From Hallella mizrahii (GTDB taxonomy: Bacteria; Bacteroidota; Bacteroidia; Bacteroidales; Bacteroidaceae), in NCBI RefSeq assembly GCF_009695775.1, contig NZ_VUNG01000012.1, positions 16,703-80,702 of the forward strand: 64,000 nucleotides of DNA, written 5' to 3'. Below the pieces are notes generated by a model. It worked only from the letters and a program-made list of their open reading frames with translations, made no database searches and was not told where the DNA came from. Below are positions 25,921 to 35,399 of the stretch, piece after piece. Each line of letters begins with the position of its first letter. Position 1 is the first letter of the stretch. The translations under genes were made by a program, and so were the position numbers.

Positions 25921-26268
25921 TTATTTCTTTCTGTATTCTGTGGGTGTCATGCCGTATTTCTTTACGAAGATCCGATAGAACGTCTGTGGTGCTGGGATGC
26001 CACATTCGCGTGCTACGGCTTCAACAGAGTATTCTTGATGCTCTTTGAGCAGCCTCACGGCATAGTCCAGCCGGAGGTTGTTGACGTAGTTGACAAAGTT
26101 GGTGCCTGCAAAGCGGACGAAGAGCTGACCAAACTTGTTTCTGGGCACATACACCCGATTCGTCACATCTTCACGCGAGAGGCGTGGCTGGAGGAACATC
26201 TTCTCATGGACAATATAATATTCAATGCGCTGGAAGAGAGCCTCGTCGAGGTCAATCGGGTTTGGCAT
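25921..26268 (-). CDS. Stand-alone AraC-type DNA-binding protein
   Basis: The 115-residue protein is almost entirely the double helix-turn-helix of the AraC/XylS family (SREDVTNRVYVPRNKFGQLF, then YSVEAVARECGIPAPQTFYRIFVKKYGMTPTEYRKK). No ligand-binding domain is present, so it resembles short regulators of the MarA/SoxS kind, or the output half of a longer regulator. The start is supported by a TAAATTTG -7 box at 26300-26307. Its targets are unknown. Confidence 0.8.
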   Translation of the reverse strand: MPNPIDLDEALFQRIEYYIVHEKMFLQPRLSREDVTNRVYVPRNKFGQLFVRFAGTNFVNYVNNLRLDYAVRLLKEHQEYSVEAVARECGIPAPQTFYRIFVKKYGMTPTEYRKK

Positions 26269-26299
26269 AATCGTTGTTTTATATAGTTATTTAATGTAG

Positions 26300-26307
26300 C
26301 AAATTTA
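26300..26307 (-). promoter_or_regulatory. -7 box for the small AraC gene
   Basis: TAAATTTG on the minus strand, 32 bp before the start codon. A weak GTTGG lies about 20 bp upstream in place of TTTG. Confidence 0.5.
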
Positions 26308-26420
26308 ATCATTAAATAATTATCCACCAACGATTTTACACCTGTTGTTCTCTCAAAACAGCACATGATGTTTAAATTGTGAATGATTGAGACATAGTTT
26401 TAAACATTGTTGACAGTATG

Positions 26421-28022
26421 TTACTGTTCTTTGCTTATTATTTGCAGTGCTTTGCTGATAATTTTGTTTTTTTCGTTGATTATCTGAAAGTATTCATTCA
26501 TATCCCAGAGATCCCTTGCGACGAGTGCTTTTAGCTGTGTTTTGAGATAAGGAAGCGTTTGTTGGAGTTCTTTGTTGTCTTTTGGCTCAATCTTCTGCTT
26601 CTTGCCGTCTGCGAGGATACTGTCGATGAGTGTCTGTGGCACCGTGTAGTGCTGCAGGAAATCACTGAAGAGTTGATAGCGTCTCTTCAGTTCCTTGCGG
26701 TTATCGTCAACGTATTTCAGGTTATGCTTGATGACGATTCCTTTCGCCATCAGCTGTCTGTGAAGGCGTGTGTACAATGTTGTGTCGAGCGGCACGAAGT
26801 AGTCTGGCATGATGCCACCGCCGCCATACACGGTGCGGTGCTTGCGGAGTGTGTAGAATTTCAGTGAATCGGCAAAATGAATGCTGTCGGCTGAATAGAG
26901 CTCCCCATGTTTGTAGCGGTCATCCAGTTCCATCTCATAGTCCTTCAAATCCCCTTTTTTATAGGGCTTTTGGATGCAACGGCCTGAGGGAGTGTAGTAG
27001 TGAGCGATGGTCAGACGCATCATGCTACCGTCAGCAAAGGGGATCGGACGCTGCACGAGGCCTTTGCCGAAGCTGCGTCGGCCGACGACCTTGCCGCGAT
27101 CCTGGTCTTGTATGGCACCTGTGACGATCTCTGCTGCTGAGGCTGTGAACTCGTTGACGAGCACAATCACCTTTCCGTCCAGGAGCTGTCCGTTGCCTTT
27201 CGCCCTGTATTCCTCTCTGGGCACCCGTCGGCCTATCGTATAGACGATCAGATCGTTCTTTTTCAAGAACTCGTTGGCGATGTCCACGGCGGCATTCAGA
27301 TAGCCTCCACCGTTCTCTTCCAAGTCCAGTATCAAGTCTTTCATGCCTTGGCCTTTCAGCGTCTTTACCGCTGCCATAAACTCATCGTAGGTGGTGGCAC
27401 CGAAGCTACCGATGCGGATATATCCCACGTGTGGCTTGATCATATAGAAGGCATCCAGGGTCTTCACTGGGATCTTGTCTCTGACGACGTCGAAAAACAG
27501 CGTTCCGGCAATGCCGCGCCGCACAACACCCAGTTTCACATGAGTGCCCTTAGGGCCACGCAGCCGCTTCATGATCTCCTCCTGTGGCATTTTCACGCCT
27601 GCAATTGCTGTGTCGTTGACGCTGACAATGCGGTCGCCGGCCATGATGCCCACTTTTTCCGACGGGCCTTTCGACACGGGTTGTATGACCAGCAGGGTGT
27701 CAGCTTGGATGTTGAACTGCACGCCGATGCCCTCAAACGAGCCGTTGAGCGACTCTGAGAGTGCTTTGGCTTCTTTGGCGGACGAGTAGGAGGAGTGCGG
27801 GTCGAGCTTTTCCAGCATGCCTCGGATGCCGTCCTCAACGAGTTTCTGTTCGTTGACAGAGTCGACATAGAGATTGCTGATCGCCATCTCTGCTATTTGC
27901 AGTTTGCGCAAAGGACTGTTCGGTCCAAAGTTGATCTGCATACGTTGAGCCTGCACTGCCACAGGACAGAGCATCGAGAGGCCCAATGCCAGCGTCATAA
28001 AGTATTTTTTGATTCTCATCAT
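26421..28022 (-). CDS. C-terminal processing peptidase, S41 family
   Basis: This 533-residue secreted protease starts with a signal peptide (to about residue 26, ending VQAQ). It has a PDZ domain near residues 95-170 and the S41 core with the catalytic dyad S295 (FTASAAE) and K320 (SFGKGLVQ). Tail-specific proteases of this family trim or degrade periplasmic proteins from the C-terminus. The length is typical of the Bacteroidetes form. A 45 bp-period array lies between its start and the ruvB stop. Confidence 0.92.
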   Translation of the reverse strand: MMRIKKYFMTLALGLSMLCPVAVQAQRMQINFGPNSPLRKLQIAEMAISNLYVDSVNEQKLVEDGIRGMLEKLDPHSSYSSAKEAKALSESLNGSFEGIGVQFNIQADTLLVIQPVSKGPSEKVGIMAGDRIVSVNDTAIAGVKMPQEEIMKRLRGPKGTHVKLGVVRRGIAGTLFFDVVRDKIPVKTLDAFYMIKPHVGYIRIGSFGATTYDEFMAAVKTLKGQGMKDLILDLEENGGGYLNAAVDIANEFLKKNDLIVYTIGRRVPREEYRAKGNGQLLDGKVIVLVNEFTASAAEIVTGAIQDQDRGKVVGRRSFGKGLVQRPIPFADGSMMRLTIAHYYTPSGRCIQKPYKKGDLKDYEMELDDRYKHGELYSADSIHFADSLKFYTLRKHRTVYGGGGIMPDYFVPLDTTLYTRLHRQLMAKGIVIKHNLKYVDDNRKELKRRYQLFSDFLQHYTVPQTLIDSILADGKKQKIEPKDNKELQQTLPYLKTQLKALVARDLWDMNEYFQIINEKNKIISKALQIISKEQ

Positions 28023-28130
28023 TCTGCTTTTATGTAAATCTAAACGGTCTTTCTTTTAAATATTTTCCTTATAATAATATGAGTGGCTACTTGACGTATC
28101 CAAGTTCAGTTCTCGTATTTTTTCAACTCG

Positions 28131-28270
28131 TTCCTTGCATATAATGAGTCAACTCCTTTATATATAATCGATCCCTTTCTCTATAAATAGAGAGTCAACT
28201 TCTTTATATATAATAGGTACCCTTCACGATAATAATGAGTCAACTCCTTATATAATATGTTCCCATTTCT
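28131..28270. repeat. 45-46 bp-period tandem array
   Basis: GAGTCAACT recurs at 28146, 28192 and 28237, followed each time by a CTTTATATATAAT-like run and then a C-rich stretch (CCC) about 20-24 bp later. A partial earlier copy (TCAACTC) is at 28132. Each unit divides into two halves of about 22 bp. It fills the 255 bp between ruvB and the S41 protease gene. Confidence 0.8.
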
Positions 28271-28277
28271 ATTCAAT

Positions 28278-29309
28278 TCAGAACAGTTCAGGCTGCATTG
28301 GGTTTGCCGTGCGAATATTTCTGCCTAAGTGCTCGTAAGCCAGTGCTGTCGCCATGCGTCCGCGTGGCGTACGCTTGATAAATCCCTCCATGATCAGGAA
28401 CGGCTCATAGACCTCCTCCACCGTGTCGGCATCCTCGCCGATGGCAGTGGCAATGGTAGAGACACCGACAGGTCCACCACGAAACTTGTCGATGATAGTC
28501 AGTAGGATCTTATTGTCGATCTCGTCAAGACCGTAGGAGTCGATGTTCAGCGCGCCCAACGACAGCTGTGCGATGGCGGAGGTGATGGTGCCGTTGCCCT
28601 TCACTTGCGCGAAGTCACGCACGCGTCGCAACAGTCCATTGGCAATACGTGGCGTGCCTCGGCTGCGCCGTGCGATCTCCATGGCGGCATCGTCTTCGAT
28701 AGGCACTTTGAGTAGCATAGCCGAACGCTTGATGATTTTCTTCAGTGTCTCCGGGTCGTAGTACTCCAAGTGCATGTTAATGCCAAAGCGGGCACGCAAA
28801 GGTGCAGTGAGCATACCAGAGCGCGTGGTGGCTCCTATGAGCGTGAAGGGATTCAGATCGATCTGTATGCTTCTTGCCGACGGCCCTTTGTCGATCATGA
28901 TGTCAATGCGATAGTCCTCCATGGCGGAGTAGAGATATTCCTCCACGACGGGCTGCAGTCGATGGATCTCGTCGATGAAGAGCACGTCGTTGGGTTCCAG
29001 CGATGTGAGGATTCCGGCCAGATCTCCCGGTTTGTCAAGGACGGGACCGGAAGTAATCTTGAATCCTACGCCGAGCTCGTTGGCGATGATATTGCTCAAA
29101 GTCGTCTTTCCCAGGCCAGGAGGACCATAGAGAAGCGTGTGGTCGAGAGGCTCGCCTCGGTATTTGGCTGCCTCGACGAAGATGCGTAGGTTGTCCACTA
29201 CCTTCTGCTGACCGTTGAAGTCGTCGAAGTGCAGGGGCCTCAGCGCATTCTCGAATTCTTTCTCTGTTGAGGAGAGCTTTTCCTCATGTATGTCAAAGTC
29301 TTCTGCCAT
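28278..29309 (-). CDS. ruvB: Holliday junction branch-migration helicase RuvB
   Basis: RuvB is the AAA+ motor that drives branch migration of Holliday junctions with RuvA. The 343-residue protein has Walker [11 protein letters not shown], Walker [10 protein letters not shown], the sensor/arginine-finger region [18 protein letters not shown], and a C-terminal winged helix ending [13 protein letters not shown]. The length is normal. It is preceded on the same strand by the dus gene, about 225 bp upstream, whose 3' end is a minisatellite. Confidence 0.97.
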   Translation of the reverse strand: MAEDFDIHEEKLSSTEKEFENALRPLHFDDFNGQQKVVDNLRIFVEAAKYRGEPLDHTLLYGPPGLGKTTLSNIIANELGVGFKITSGPVLDKPGDLAGILTSLEPNDVLFIDEIHRLQPVVEEYLYSAMEDYRIDIMIDKGPSARSIQIDLNPFTLIGATTRSGMLTAPLRARFGINMHLEYYDPETLKKIIKRSAMLLKVPIEDDAAMEIARRSRGTPRIANGLLRRVRDFAQVKGNGTITSAIAQLSLGALNIDSYGLDEIDNKILLTIIDKFRGGPVGVSTIATAIGEDADTVEEVYEPFLIMEGFIKRTPRGRMATALAYEHLGRNIRTANPMQPELF

Positions 29310-29444
29310 TGTTTGTTGATGATTGCTTGTTTGTTAAAGGGGGAGGAGGGGGGCGGCTGCACAGCAGCCACATACAGAACCCAGCGATAGTGAGGGACAG
29401 ACGGGATTGCAGTGCTTTGGGCTCCGCTCTTCGTCTTTTTTCCC

Positions 29445-29612
29445 CGCTCTCCGCTTGTGTTTTGCCGCTCTCCGCTTGTGCTTTGCCGCTCTATGCTTGT
29501 GCTTCTCCGCCGCTCTCCGCTTGTGCTTTGTCGCTCTATGCTTGTGCTTTGCCGCTCTCCGCTTGTGCTTCTCCGCTGCTCTCCGCTTGTGCTTTTTCGC
29601 TGCTTTTCAAGA
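29445..29612. repeat. 21/24 bp-period minisatellite across the 3' end of dus
   Basis: CGCTCT-type anchors lie at 29445, 29466, 29487, 29511, 29532, 29553, 29577 and 29598, with steps 21, 21, 24, 21, 21, 24, 21. This gives a 66 bp higher-order period. Units read CGCTCTCCGCTTGTGCTTTG with a CTATGC variant. All steps are multiples of three, and on the minus strand part is translated as the dus tail. The dus stop codon (29536-29538) is created by one CTATGC variant. Confidence 0.92.
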
Positions 29613-30609
29613 AGGCGCGGCACTGCTCAAGGATGTCGGTAAGGGCCTCGACAGTCTCTGCTCTGAGCATGGCGATGCGCGTCTGTCGGAAGTTGGGAAT
29701 GCCCTTGAAGATCGGGGAAGCGGCCAGATGACGGCGAGTGTGGAGGATACCGCGGTACTCGTCAATGCGTTCCACATTGATGCGCAGCTGTTCTTCCAGG
29801 ATGTCGATCTTGTCGTCTATGGTTAGGACAGCAGGCACTACGGGCGTGCCGCCCTCTTTGCGAGCCTTCTCGGCATCGATATATTGCCGCATCTCTTGGA
29901 ATATCCAAGGATGACCAAAGGTAGCCCGTCCCACCATCACGGCGTCTACACCATAGTTGTCAAAGGCCTCTTCCGCCTCCTGTGGTGTGGTGATGTCACC
30001 ATTGCCAATGATTGGGATATGGATACGCGGGTTGTCTTTCACCGCTTTTATCAAGGTCCAGTCAGCATTGCCGGTATACATCTGGCTGCGCGTACGTCCG
30101 TGAATGGTCAGAGCCTGTATGCCGCAGTCCTGCAACTGTTCAGCCAAGTCCGTGATGATCAGGTTTTCTTTGTCCCATCCCAGTCGCGTCTTCACGGTTA
30201 CCGGTGTTTTTACGGCTTTGACGACCTCTCTTGTGATGTCAAGCAAGAGCGGAATGTTCTTGAGCATCCCCGCTCCCGCACCTTTTCCGGCCACCTTTTT
30301 CACCGGGCATCCAAAGTTGATGTCGATGATGTCGGGGTGCACCGATTCCACTATTTTAGCCGCCTCGACCATCGAGTCCACGTCTTTTCCATAGATCTGA
30401 ATGCCTACCGGTCGCTCCTCATCATTGATGTGCATCTTGTCGAGAGTGGACTTGATGCTACGGATGATTGCGTCGGCAGATACAAACTCAGTGTAGACCA
30501 TCGCTGCCCCAAACCGTTTGCAGAGCATACGGAAGCCTACGTCCGTCACGTCTTCCATAGGAGCGAGGAAGAGCGGACGTTCACCGAAGTCAATGTTTCC
30601 TATCTTCAT
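29536..30609 (-). CDS. tRNA-dihydrouridine synthase with repeat-encoded tail
   Basis: Dus enzymes reduce uridines in the tRNA D-loop with FMN and NADPH. PMEDVTDVGFRMLCKRFGA at the N-terminus binds FMN. The catalytic cysteine is in NFGCPVKKVAGKGAG, and VKTRLGWD follows. The DusB subgroup is most likely. The 357-residue form starts at the ATG at 30609; a TTG start 12 bp upstream is possible. The last 25 or so residues (KSSEKAQAESSGEAQAES and on) are encoded by a 21/24 bp minisatellite and are probably disordered; their length may vary between strains. Confidence 0.9.
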   Translation of the reverse strand: MKIGNIDFGERPLFLAPMEDVTDVGFRMLCKRFGAAMVYTEFVSADAIIRSIKSTLDKMHINDEERPVGIQIYGKDVDSMVEAAKIVESVHPDIIDINFGCPVKKVAGKGAGAGMLKNIPLLLDITREVVKAVKTPVTVKTRLGWDKENLIITDLAEQLQDCGIQALTIHGRTRSQMYTGNADWTLIKAVKDNPRIHIPIIGNGDITTPQEAEEAFDNYGVDAVMVGRATFGHPWIFQEMRQYIDAEKARKEGGTPVVPAVLTIDDKIDILEEQLRINVERIDEYRGILHTRRHLAASPIFKGIPNFRQTRIAMLRAETVEALTDILEQCRAFLKSSEKAQAESSGEAQAESGKAQA

Positions 30610-30646
30610 ATATGAGTGCAAAGGTAGCGAAAAAAAGTGGGAAAAC

Positions 30647-31777
30647 CTATTTCAGCAAGTGATAGAATCCACCTGCATAGGGCTTGACGACTCCTTTCAT
30701 CTCCAAAGCGAATAATTTGGCCTGTACCGTACCGATGTTCAGTGCCGTTTTTACAGCGATGATGTTAGCAGGCAGATCGTTTTGTGTTTGCAGCAGGGAG
30801 GTGATTTTTTGCTCTTCCTCGTCGAGTTCCGGGAACATCTGCCGCTCTATTCCTGCCTTTCTCATTTGGTTGATTTCCAGTTCGTCTTGCCATCCCATGG
30901 CCTTGACGAAGTCTACTGCGGAAGTGATCAGTGCGGCTCCGTTGTCGCGGATCAGGTGGTTGCATCCTTCGCTGTAGGGCGCGCCTATCGGTCCGGGGAA
31001 AGCGAAGACGTCACGGTTGTACTCTCTTGAGATGCGTGCGGTGATGAGTCCTCCGCCTTTTTCAGCGCTTTCCACCACGATGGTGGCGTCGCTGAGGCCT
31101 GCCGTGATACGGTTTCGGCGCACGAAGTTGAGCTTGTCGATCTTTGTGTGCGTCATATATTCTGTGAGCAGACCGCCATGGAAGACCATCTCGTTGGCTG
31201 TGTCACGGTGCCGTGGCGGGTAGAGGTCGTCAAGACCATGGGCCAGCACTGCCACAGTGTCCATGTTGTTGGCCAATGCGTTGCGGTGCGCATGGATATC
31301 AACACCATATGCCAGTCCGCTGACAATCAGCGTGTCTGGACACAGCCGGCTCAGGTCTGCGAGGAAGTTACGGATGAGATCCTGTCCATAGGTGGTGCAG
31401 TGGCGTGTGCCGACCACCGCGATGACATGTTGCCGGTTGAGGTCAGCCAGTCCCTTGTAGAAGAGCATGAGTGGCGGATCTGCGCATTCGGTGAGTCGCT
31501 TTGGGTAGTTCGTGTCGTTGAGGCACAGCATCTGTATGTCGTGCTCCCGGCAATAGGCCAGTTCCTCCACGGCTCTTGGTCTCATGGCTTCGGCATCCAT
31601 CAGGTCGTCGGAAATGCGCTGAGGCAGTCCGGGAAAGGTTGTCTTGAGTTGATCGCGTTGCCGGATGATCTCAGTGGCGGAGCCCAGTTGTTTATAGAGT
31701 TCCACCATCGTGTTGAGATGGAAGTAGCTGAGACGTGTCAGGATGATGGTGTTGATGAGTTCCTCTTCAGTGATCAT
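30647..31777 (-). CDS. dprA: DNA-processing protein DprA
   Basis: DprA binds incoming single-stranded DNA and loads RecA during natural transformation. The 376-residue protein has a helical N-terminal domain, the Rossmann-like core with VGTRHCTTYGQDL and VSGLAYGVDIHAHRNAL, and a C-terminal winged helix. The core block FPGPIGAPYSEGCNHLIRDNGA is typical. It lies close upstream of dus on the same strand, after a thioesterase and a DUF2851 gene. Confidence 0.94.
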   Translation of the reverse strand: MITEEELINTIILTRLSYFHLNTMVELYKQLGSATEIIRQRDQLKTTFPGLPQRISDDLMDAEAMRPRAVEELAYCREHDIQMLCLNDTNYPKRLTECADPPLMLFYKGLADLNRQHVIAVVGTRHCTTYGQDLIRNFLADLSRLCPDTLIVSGLAYGVDIHAHRNALANNMDTVAVLAHGLDDLYPPRHRDTANEMVFHGGLLTEYMTHTKIDKLNFVRRNRITAGLSDATIVVESAEKGGGLITARISREYNRDVFAFPGPIGAPYSEGCNHLIRDNGAALITSAVDFVKAMGWQDELEINQMRKAGIERQMFPELDEEEQKITSLLQTQNDLPANIIAVKTALNIGTVQAKLFALEMKGVVKPYAGGFYHLLK

Positions 31778-31792
31778 GCTTAGGAAAAAAGG

Positions 31793-32275
31793 CTATTTAC
31801 AGACATTGTTGTCAGAAGCAGTGATGGGGGTACCGTCTTTTTCAAATCGCTCAATGACAGGCAGAAAAGCATCGTCGTAGTCCTTGCTTACGCCGAGGCG
31901 TCCGTTGATGAGCGTGACCAGTTCCGTGTCGGCATGGAAACAGAGAGCGTTGTCGGAAGCACGGTAGATATCGTGCTCAAAGACATAGCGCACGCCCTCC
32001 TTATGAAGGTTGAGGCACGAGCGGAACTCATCGTCGCATTTCAGTGGTCGCTTGAATTGCAGTTGCATCCTTGCCACGACAGCGTCCACGCCCTTTTCGT
32101 GCAGGTCGGCAAAGCTCACGCCGAGGGCACGGAGAAAGCGGTGGCGCGTATGTTCGGTATAGTGGAGATAGTTGGCGTTGTTGACGATACCTTCGATGTC
32201 GCATTCGTAGTCGCGCACCTCCATACGGGTTTCGAAGAGATAAGACTTCATGAGTGTTGCGTGATATTTATTCAT
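31793..32275 (-). CDS. Acyl-CoA thioesterase, hotdog fold
   Basis: The 160-residue protein belongs to the 4-hydroxybenzoyl-CoA thioesterase (YbgC-like) family. VRDYECDIEGIVNNANYLHYTEHTRHRFL contains the catalytic aspartate and the usual following helix. It cleaves an acyl-CoA or acyl-ACP thioester; the substrate is unknown. An in-frame ATG at 32251 would give 152 residues and fits the family start slightly better. It is 15 bp from dprA and 20 bp from the DUF2851 gene, suggesting one transcript. Confidence 0.85.
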   Translation of the reverse strand: MNKYHATLMKSYLFETRMEVRDYECDIEGIVNNANYLHYTEHTRHRFLRALGVSFADLHEKGVDAVVARMQLQFKRPLKCDDEFRSCLNLHKEGVRYVFEHDIYRASDNALCFHADTELVTLINGRLGVSKDYDDAFLPVIERFEKDGTPITASDNNVCK

Positions 32276-32295
32276 TTTTATTTATACACTATACA

Positions 32296-33591
32296 TTATA
32301 CATTTCTCAGGTATTCGTATCCGAATCGGCAGCGAAGGCAGTCCTTGCGGTCGCAGTATTCGTTTTTCAGTTGGATGAGAGCCTGAGAGTCACCGGCGTT
32401 TTCTACGTCGAGCCCGCATTGTTTCCACATTCTGACGATATGGTTATCCTCAGCTTTGAGCTCCTCCAGGAAGTCGAAGGCGCGGTCGCAGAGCCTGTCG
32501 TCCTCTTTGTGTCTGCCGTAAGCGAAGAGCATGGGCACCACCGTGTTGATCGTCAACACGGTGACAGAGTCTTTCGACAGTCGTTTTTCAGCCTTCTTGC
32601 TTTCCGTTCCGAAGGTATAATGCGTTTCCCAGTAGGGTGTTGCCTCGGTGTCGAAGAGTTGCTGCACCTCTTTCAGCGTCTTGCAGTCGACGAGTTGGCT
32701 CAGTCCTGTCCGGCGATGATAATAGAGGTTGGCCAGTTGTGAGATGCGTATCGTTGGGAAGTTCTGTGGTCTCAGCCTTAGGAAGCGCCATCGCTGTCCA
32801 CTGATGGGCTCCAACGAAAACTTATGAGCGAGATAGAGATATTCGTGTCTCAGCCTTTGAAAGTACTCGTCTTCCTCAGCTTGCTTTCTGTGTCGTTGCG
32901 GCATGTCGTCGGTGTTGAGCATTCCCGCCTGCCCCATAAAGATCGCCTCAATCTGGAAGAGATCGTCGCGGTGGTGGTCTACGTCATGCAGTGGCACGTG
33001 TAGTGCCCACTGCTCAAACGCCTCGCTGTTGATGCTGAAGCCGAAGCTTCGCGCCAGTGTGACGAAGTAAGCCTGCTCCCAGGAGCCGTTGGCAATGGCG
33101 ACGCGCTGGCGTATCTTCTCTGTCTTCTGTTCGAGGCGCTCAGTCTGTAGCGCGCTCATCCAAGAGTGAACGGTCAGCCGTGATAGTTGCGGAATGATGC
33201 GATAGCAGGGCGGGTATTGGTCTTCCTGCAACAGCTCTTGGTAGTGTCTTTCCACCGTCTCGGGCACTTCCATCTCCAATTGCGGCAGCACGTCGCCATT
33301 GGCGGTCTTCACCTCAGTGTCAGCCTTTCCCGTGACGTGCAGCACCACATTATTATAATGGTCATCCTTCTCGTGTCCGTGGAGATACCAGTCCGACGAC
33401 TTGTCGTGTATCTCCACGTTTCCCACCCACAGCGTGCCGTCGATCTTCACCTTAGCGTTGAAGAAGTCGGGACCCGCATTTCGGTTGTGCAGTCCCGGAT
33501 CAATGACCTCCACGTCTTGTCCGTTGGTGGTCTTGAGTTGTTGTAGTGGGAAGAGCCTGTGCTTCCAGCAGTAGTGCAATAGCTGTTCCAT
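32296..33591 (-). CDS. DUF2851 family protein
   Basis: This 431-residue protein matches a family confined mostly to Bacteroidetes and of unknown function. Its N-terminus (MEQLLHYCWKHRLFPLQQL, then DPGLHNRNAGPDFFNAKVKI and WVGNVEIHDKSSDW) is highly characteristic and has a nuclease-like pattern of acidic and histidine residues. The C-terminus has a CDRKDCLRCRFG cysteine motif that could bind metal. The ATG at 33591 is used; a 16-residue upstream extension lacks family similarity. It starts an apparent operon with the thioesterase, dprA and dus. Confidence 0.8.
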   Translation of the reverse strand: MEQLLHYCWKHRLFPLQQLKTTNGQDVEVIDPGLHNRNAGPDFFNAKVKIDGTLWVGNVEIHDKSSDWYLHGHEKDDHYNNVVLHVTGKADTEVKTANGDVLPQLEMEVPETVERHYQELLQEDQYPPCYRIIPQLSRLTVHSWMSALQTERLEQKTEKIRQRVAIANGSWEQAYFVTLARSFGFSINSEAFEQWALHVPLHDVDHHRDDLFQIEAIFMGQAGMLNTDDMPQRHRKQAEEDEYFQRLRHEYLYLAHKFSLEPISGQRWRFLRLRPQNFPTIRISQLANLYYHRRTGLSQLVDCKTLKEVQQLFDTEATPYWETHYTFGTESKKAEKRLSKDSVTVLTINTVVPMLFAYGRHKEDDRLCDRAFDFLEELKAEDNHIVRMWKQCGLDVENAGDSQALIQLKNEYCDRKDCLRCRFGYEYLRNV

Positions 33592-33662
33592 CTGATGGCT
33601 TTTATAGTATTTTGGTTTGGAGAATCTTCGCTGACGCAAGGAGACTCATTTGCAAAGATAAG

Positions 33663-33702
33663 AAAAAATCCCGTATCTGTGTACAACAGATGCGGGATTT
33701 TT
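33663..33702 (-). terminator. Terminator of the envelope gene cluster
   Basis: A long imperfect hairpin (AAAAAATCCCG pairing with CGGGATTTTT, and an inner ATCTGT/ACAGAT stem) ends in TTTTTT on the minus strand, 90 bp beyond the stop of the 515-residue gene. Confidence 0.85.
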
Positions 33703-33791
33703 CTTTGGCGACAAAAAGATGTAAAGTTTTCTTTTCTCGTCTCTTAGTTGATAGTCAGACAGTTGCTTGCGTTTTCTGCCTGCCGGAAAGC

Positions 33792-35339
33792 TTATTTCAG
33801 CACTTTCTTACCGTTGAGGATGTAGACGCTGCCGTGGCGCATGGTCTTCACCTCGCGTCCGTTGAGGTCATAGACCTTGCTGTCTTTGTTGGTAGCAGTT
33901 TTGATTTGGCTGATACCAGTCTCTGCTCCCTTGTTGATAACGAGGGTATATGTCTTGATTGTCTGCAGGTCGTCAGAGCAGTAGAGCAGTTGCAGCTTGC
34001 GCTGATCGGCGGTATTGCTGAGCTCGCTGACGGCAGCGAAAGAGCCCTTGTTGGCTGTGGTGGCGACAACATCGGCTTTGGCCGGGTCTTCGGCAGTCGT
34101 GCTTACTTCCTCTTTGTCAAGCGTGACGTCATGACCGTTGACGGTTACTGCGGGCTTGTCTACATTGTAGATGAGGCTGATGTCGTCGACGTAGAGGCTG
34201 TCAGCAGCAGAGCCTTGACCAGGATCGGCGTTGGTGGAGATGGTCACGAGCAGAGCTTTGGCTTTCACATCATTGCCAGTGTACTTAAAGGGAATGACGA
34301 TGTGCTGCCAAGCAAAGCCGTCGGAGGCAATCTGAGCATTCTTTGCTGTGGCCACCACATTGTTATAGGTCTTGTCCTGCGGATCCTGATAATATGTACC
34401 ATCGGTGATGGCTGCGCTGATGGTAGCGTAAGGATGTTCAGCAACAGGAGTCTGCTGTTTGAACTTCACCCAAACGGCGAGGGAGTCGGGCGTGCCGTCC
34501 ATGAGTGCGTAGAATGGATCACCGTGGCTGTCCGTGGAAGTGCTGTCAGTGGAGAGAAAAGCACAGTTCTTCGTGTCATCGGCAGTCATGGCTCCTGCCT
34601 GCATGCGTCCTGTGGTGATAGTGCCGTTTGCGACAATGCCAAAGACAGAGGCCGAGGTGAGCAGCAGACTCTTCTTGCCCGTAGCGCCACTGCGTACGAC
34701 GTCGGAGGAATAGGTGTGTGGATCAGATAAAGCATTGGCGGCCTGAACAAAATCACCCGTAGCGGAAGCGAAGGAGTGCCAGTTCAGAGGCTCCTCCACG
34801 TTGACTGTTATTTGCTTATAAGAATCGTCGAGTTTAGTTATCTGCTCTGTGCGATAATCCTCAAACCCGCTGTTGGGCAGCTGATAGTTGTCTCCGAAGG
34901 TGACGTGGATGGTCTGTCCCAGCGTCTTCTGCATGTCGATGTCGATGAGCGTATAGAGTTTCTCTTCGTTGACAAGCAGTTTCAATTTTAATGGAATCTT
35001 TGGAAGTGAAGGGCCAACCCATGTTATAGTTGGGTCGTCACCATTTTCGATCTTTATGCTGTCGTTAAATGTAACCACGTCTCCCTTATTGCTCTTTGCA
35101 GCTTTGAGGTTGTTGAGCGTGATGTTGCCGATGCCCATGGTCTGTCCTTCGGCTTTGAGCATGAAATTCTTCAAGTTGAAGTTGTAGGTACCATCGTTGT
35201 TTTTGTCCACGCTGATGGTTGCTGTTTGTCGTGTAGCCGTACCGTTGACGGTCACGACGAGTGTTTCGGTGTAGTCCTTAGCGCTCATGCTCAGTGAGGA
35301 GAGCAAGGCCAGGGCTAACGAGAGTAATGTTTTCTTCAT
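33792..35339 (-). CDS. Secreted protein with calycin-like and PCMD domains
   Basis: The 515-residue protein has a signal peptide (MKKTLLSLALALLSSLSMSA). A beta-rich calycin-like domain covers about residues 20-135 (YTETLVVTVNGTATRQTATI). A PCMD-type lectin-like domain (PF13201) covers about 150-400 (NSGFEDYRT, then LNWHSFAS and ITTGRMQAGAMTA). The C-terminus VYDLNGREVKTMRHGSVYIL is the short sorting-like tail common in Prevotella surface proteins. It probably sits at the outer surface and may bind carbohydrate; that is inference. It is the last of three envelope genes on this strand. Confidence 0.7.
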   Translation of the reverse strand: MKKTLLSLALALLSSLSMSAKDYTETLVVTVNGTATRQTATISVDKNNDGTYNFNLKNFMLKAEGQTMGIGNITLNNLKAAKSNKGDVVTFNDSIKIENGDDPTITWVGPSLPKIPLKLKLLVNEEKLYTLIDIDMQKTLGQTIHVTFGDNYQLPNSGFEDYRTEQITKLDDSYKQITVNVEEPLNWHSFASATGDFVQAANALSDPHTYSSDVVRSGATGKKSLLLTSASVFGIVANGTITTGRMQAGAMTADDTKNCAFLSTDSTSTDSHGDPFYALMDGTPDSLAVWVKFKQQTPVAEHPYATISAAITDGTYYQDPQDKTYNNVVATAKNAQIASDGFAWQHIVIPFKYTGNDVKAKALLVTISTNADPGQGSAADSLYVDDISLIYNVDKPAVTVNGHDVTLDKEEVSTTAEDPAKADVVATTANKGSFAAVSELSNTADQRKLQLLYCSDDLQTIKTYTLVINKGAETGISQIKTATNKDSKVYDLNGREVKTMRHGSVYILNGKKVLK

Positions 35340-35399
35340 AATTTAAACCTTTTACTTTAGAAAGAACTAACAATAATGTATGTTTCTGATTTCAATGAT

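Noticed and set aside
29240..29623. 127-codon minus-strand frame rich in S, R and E (STSGERRRSTS)
   Set aside because: It only translates the minisatellite in another frame than dus.
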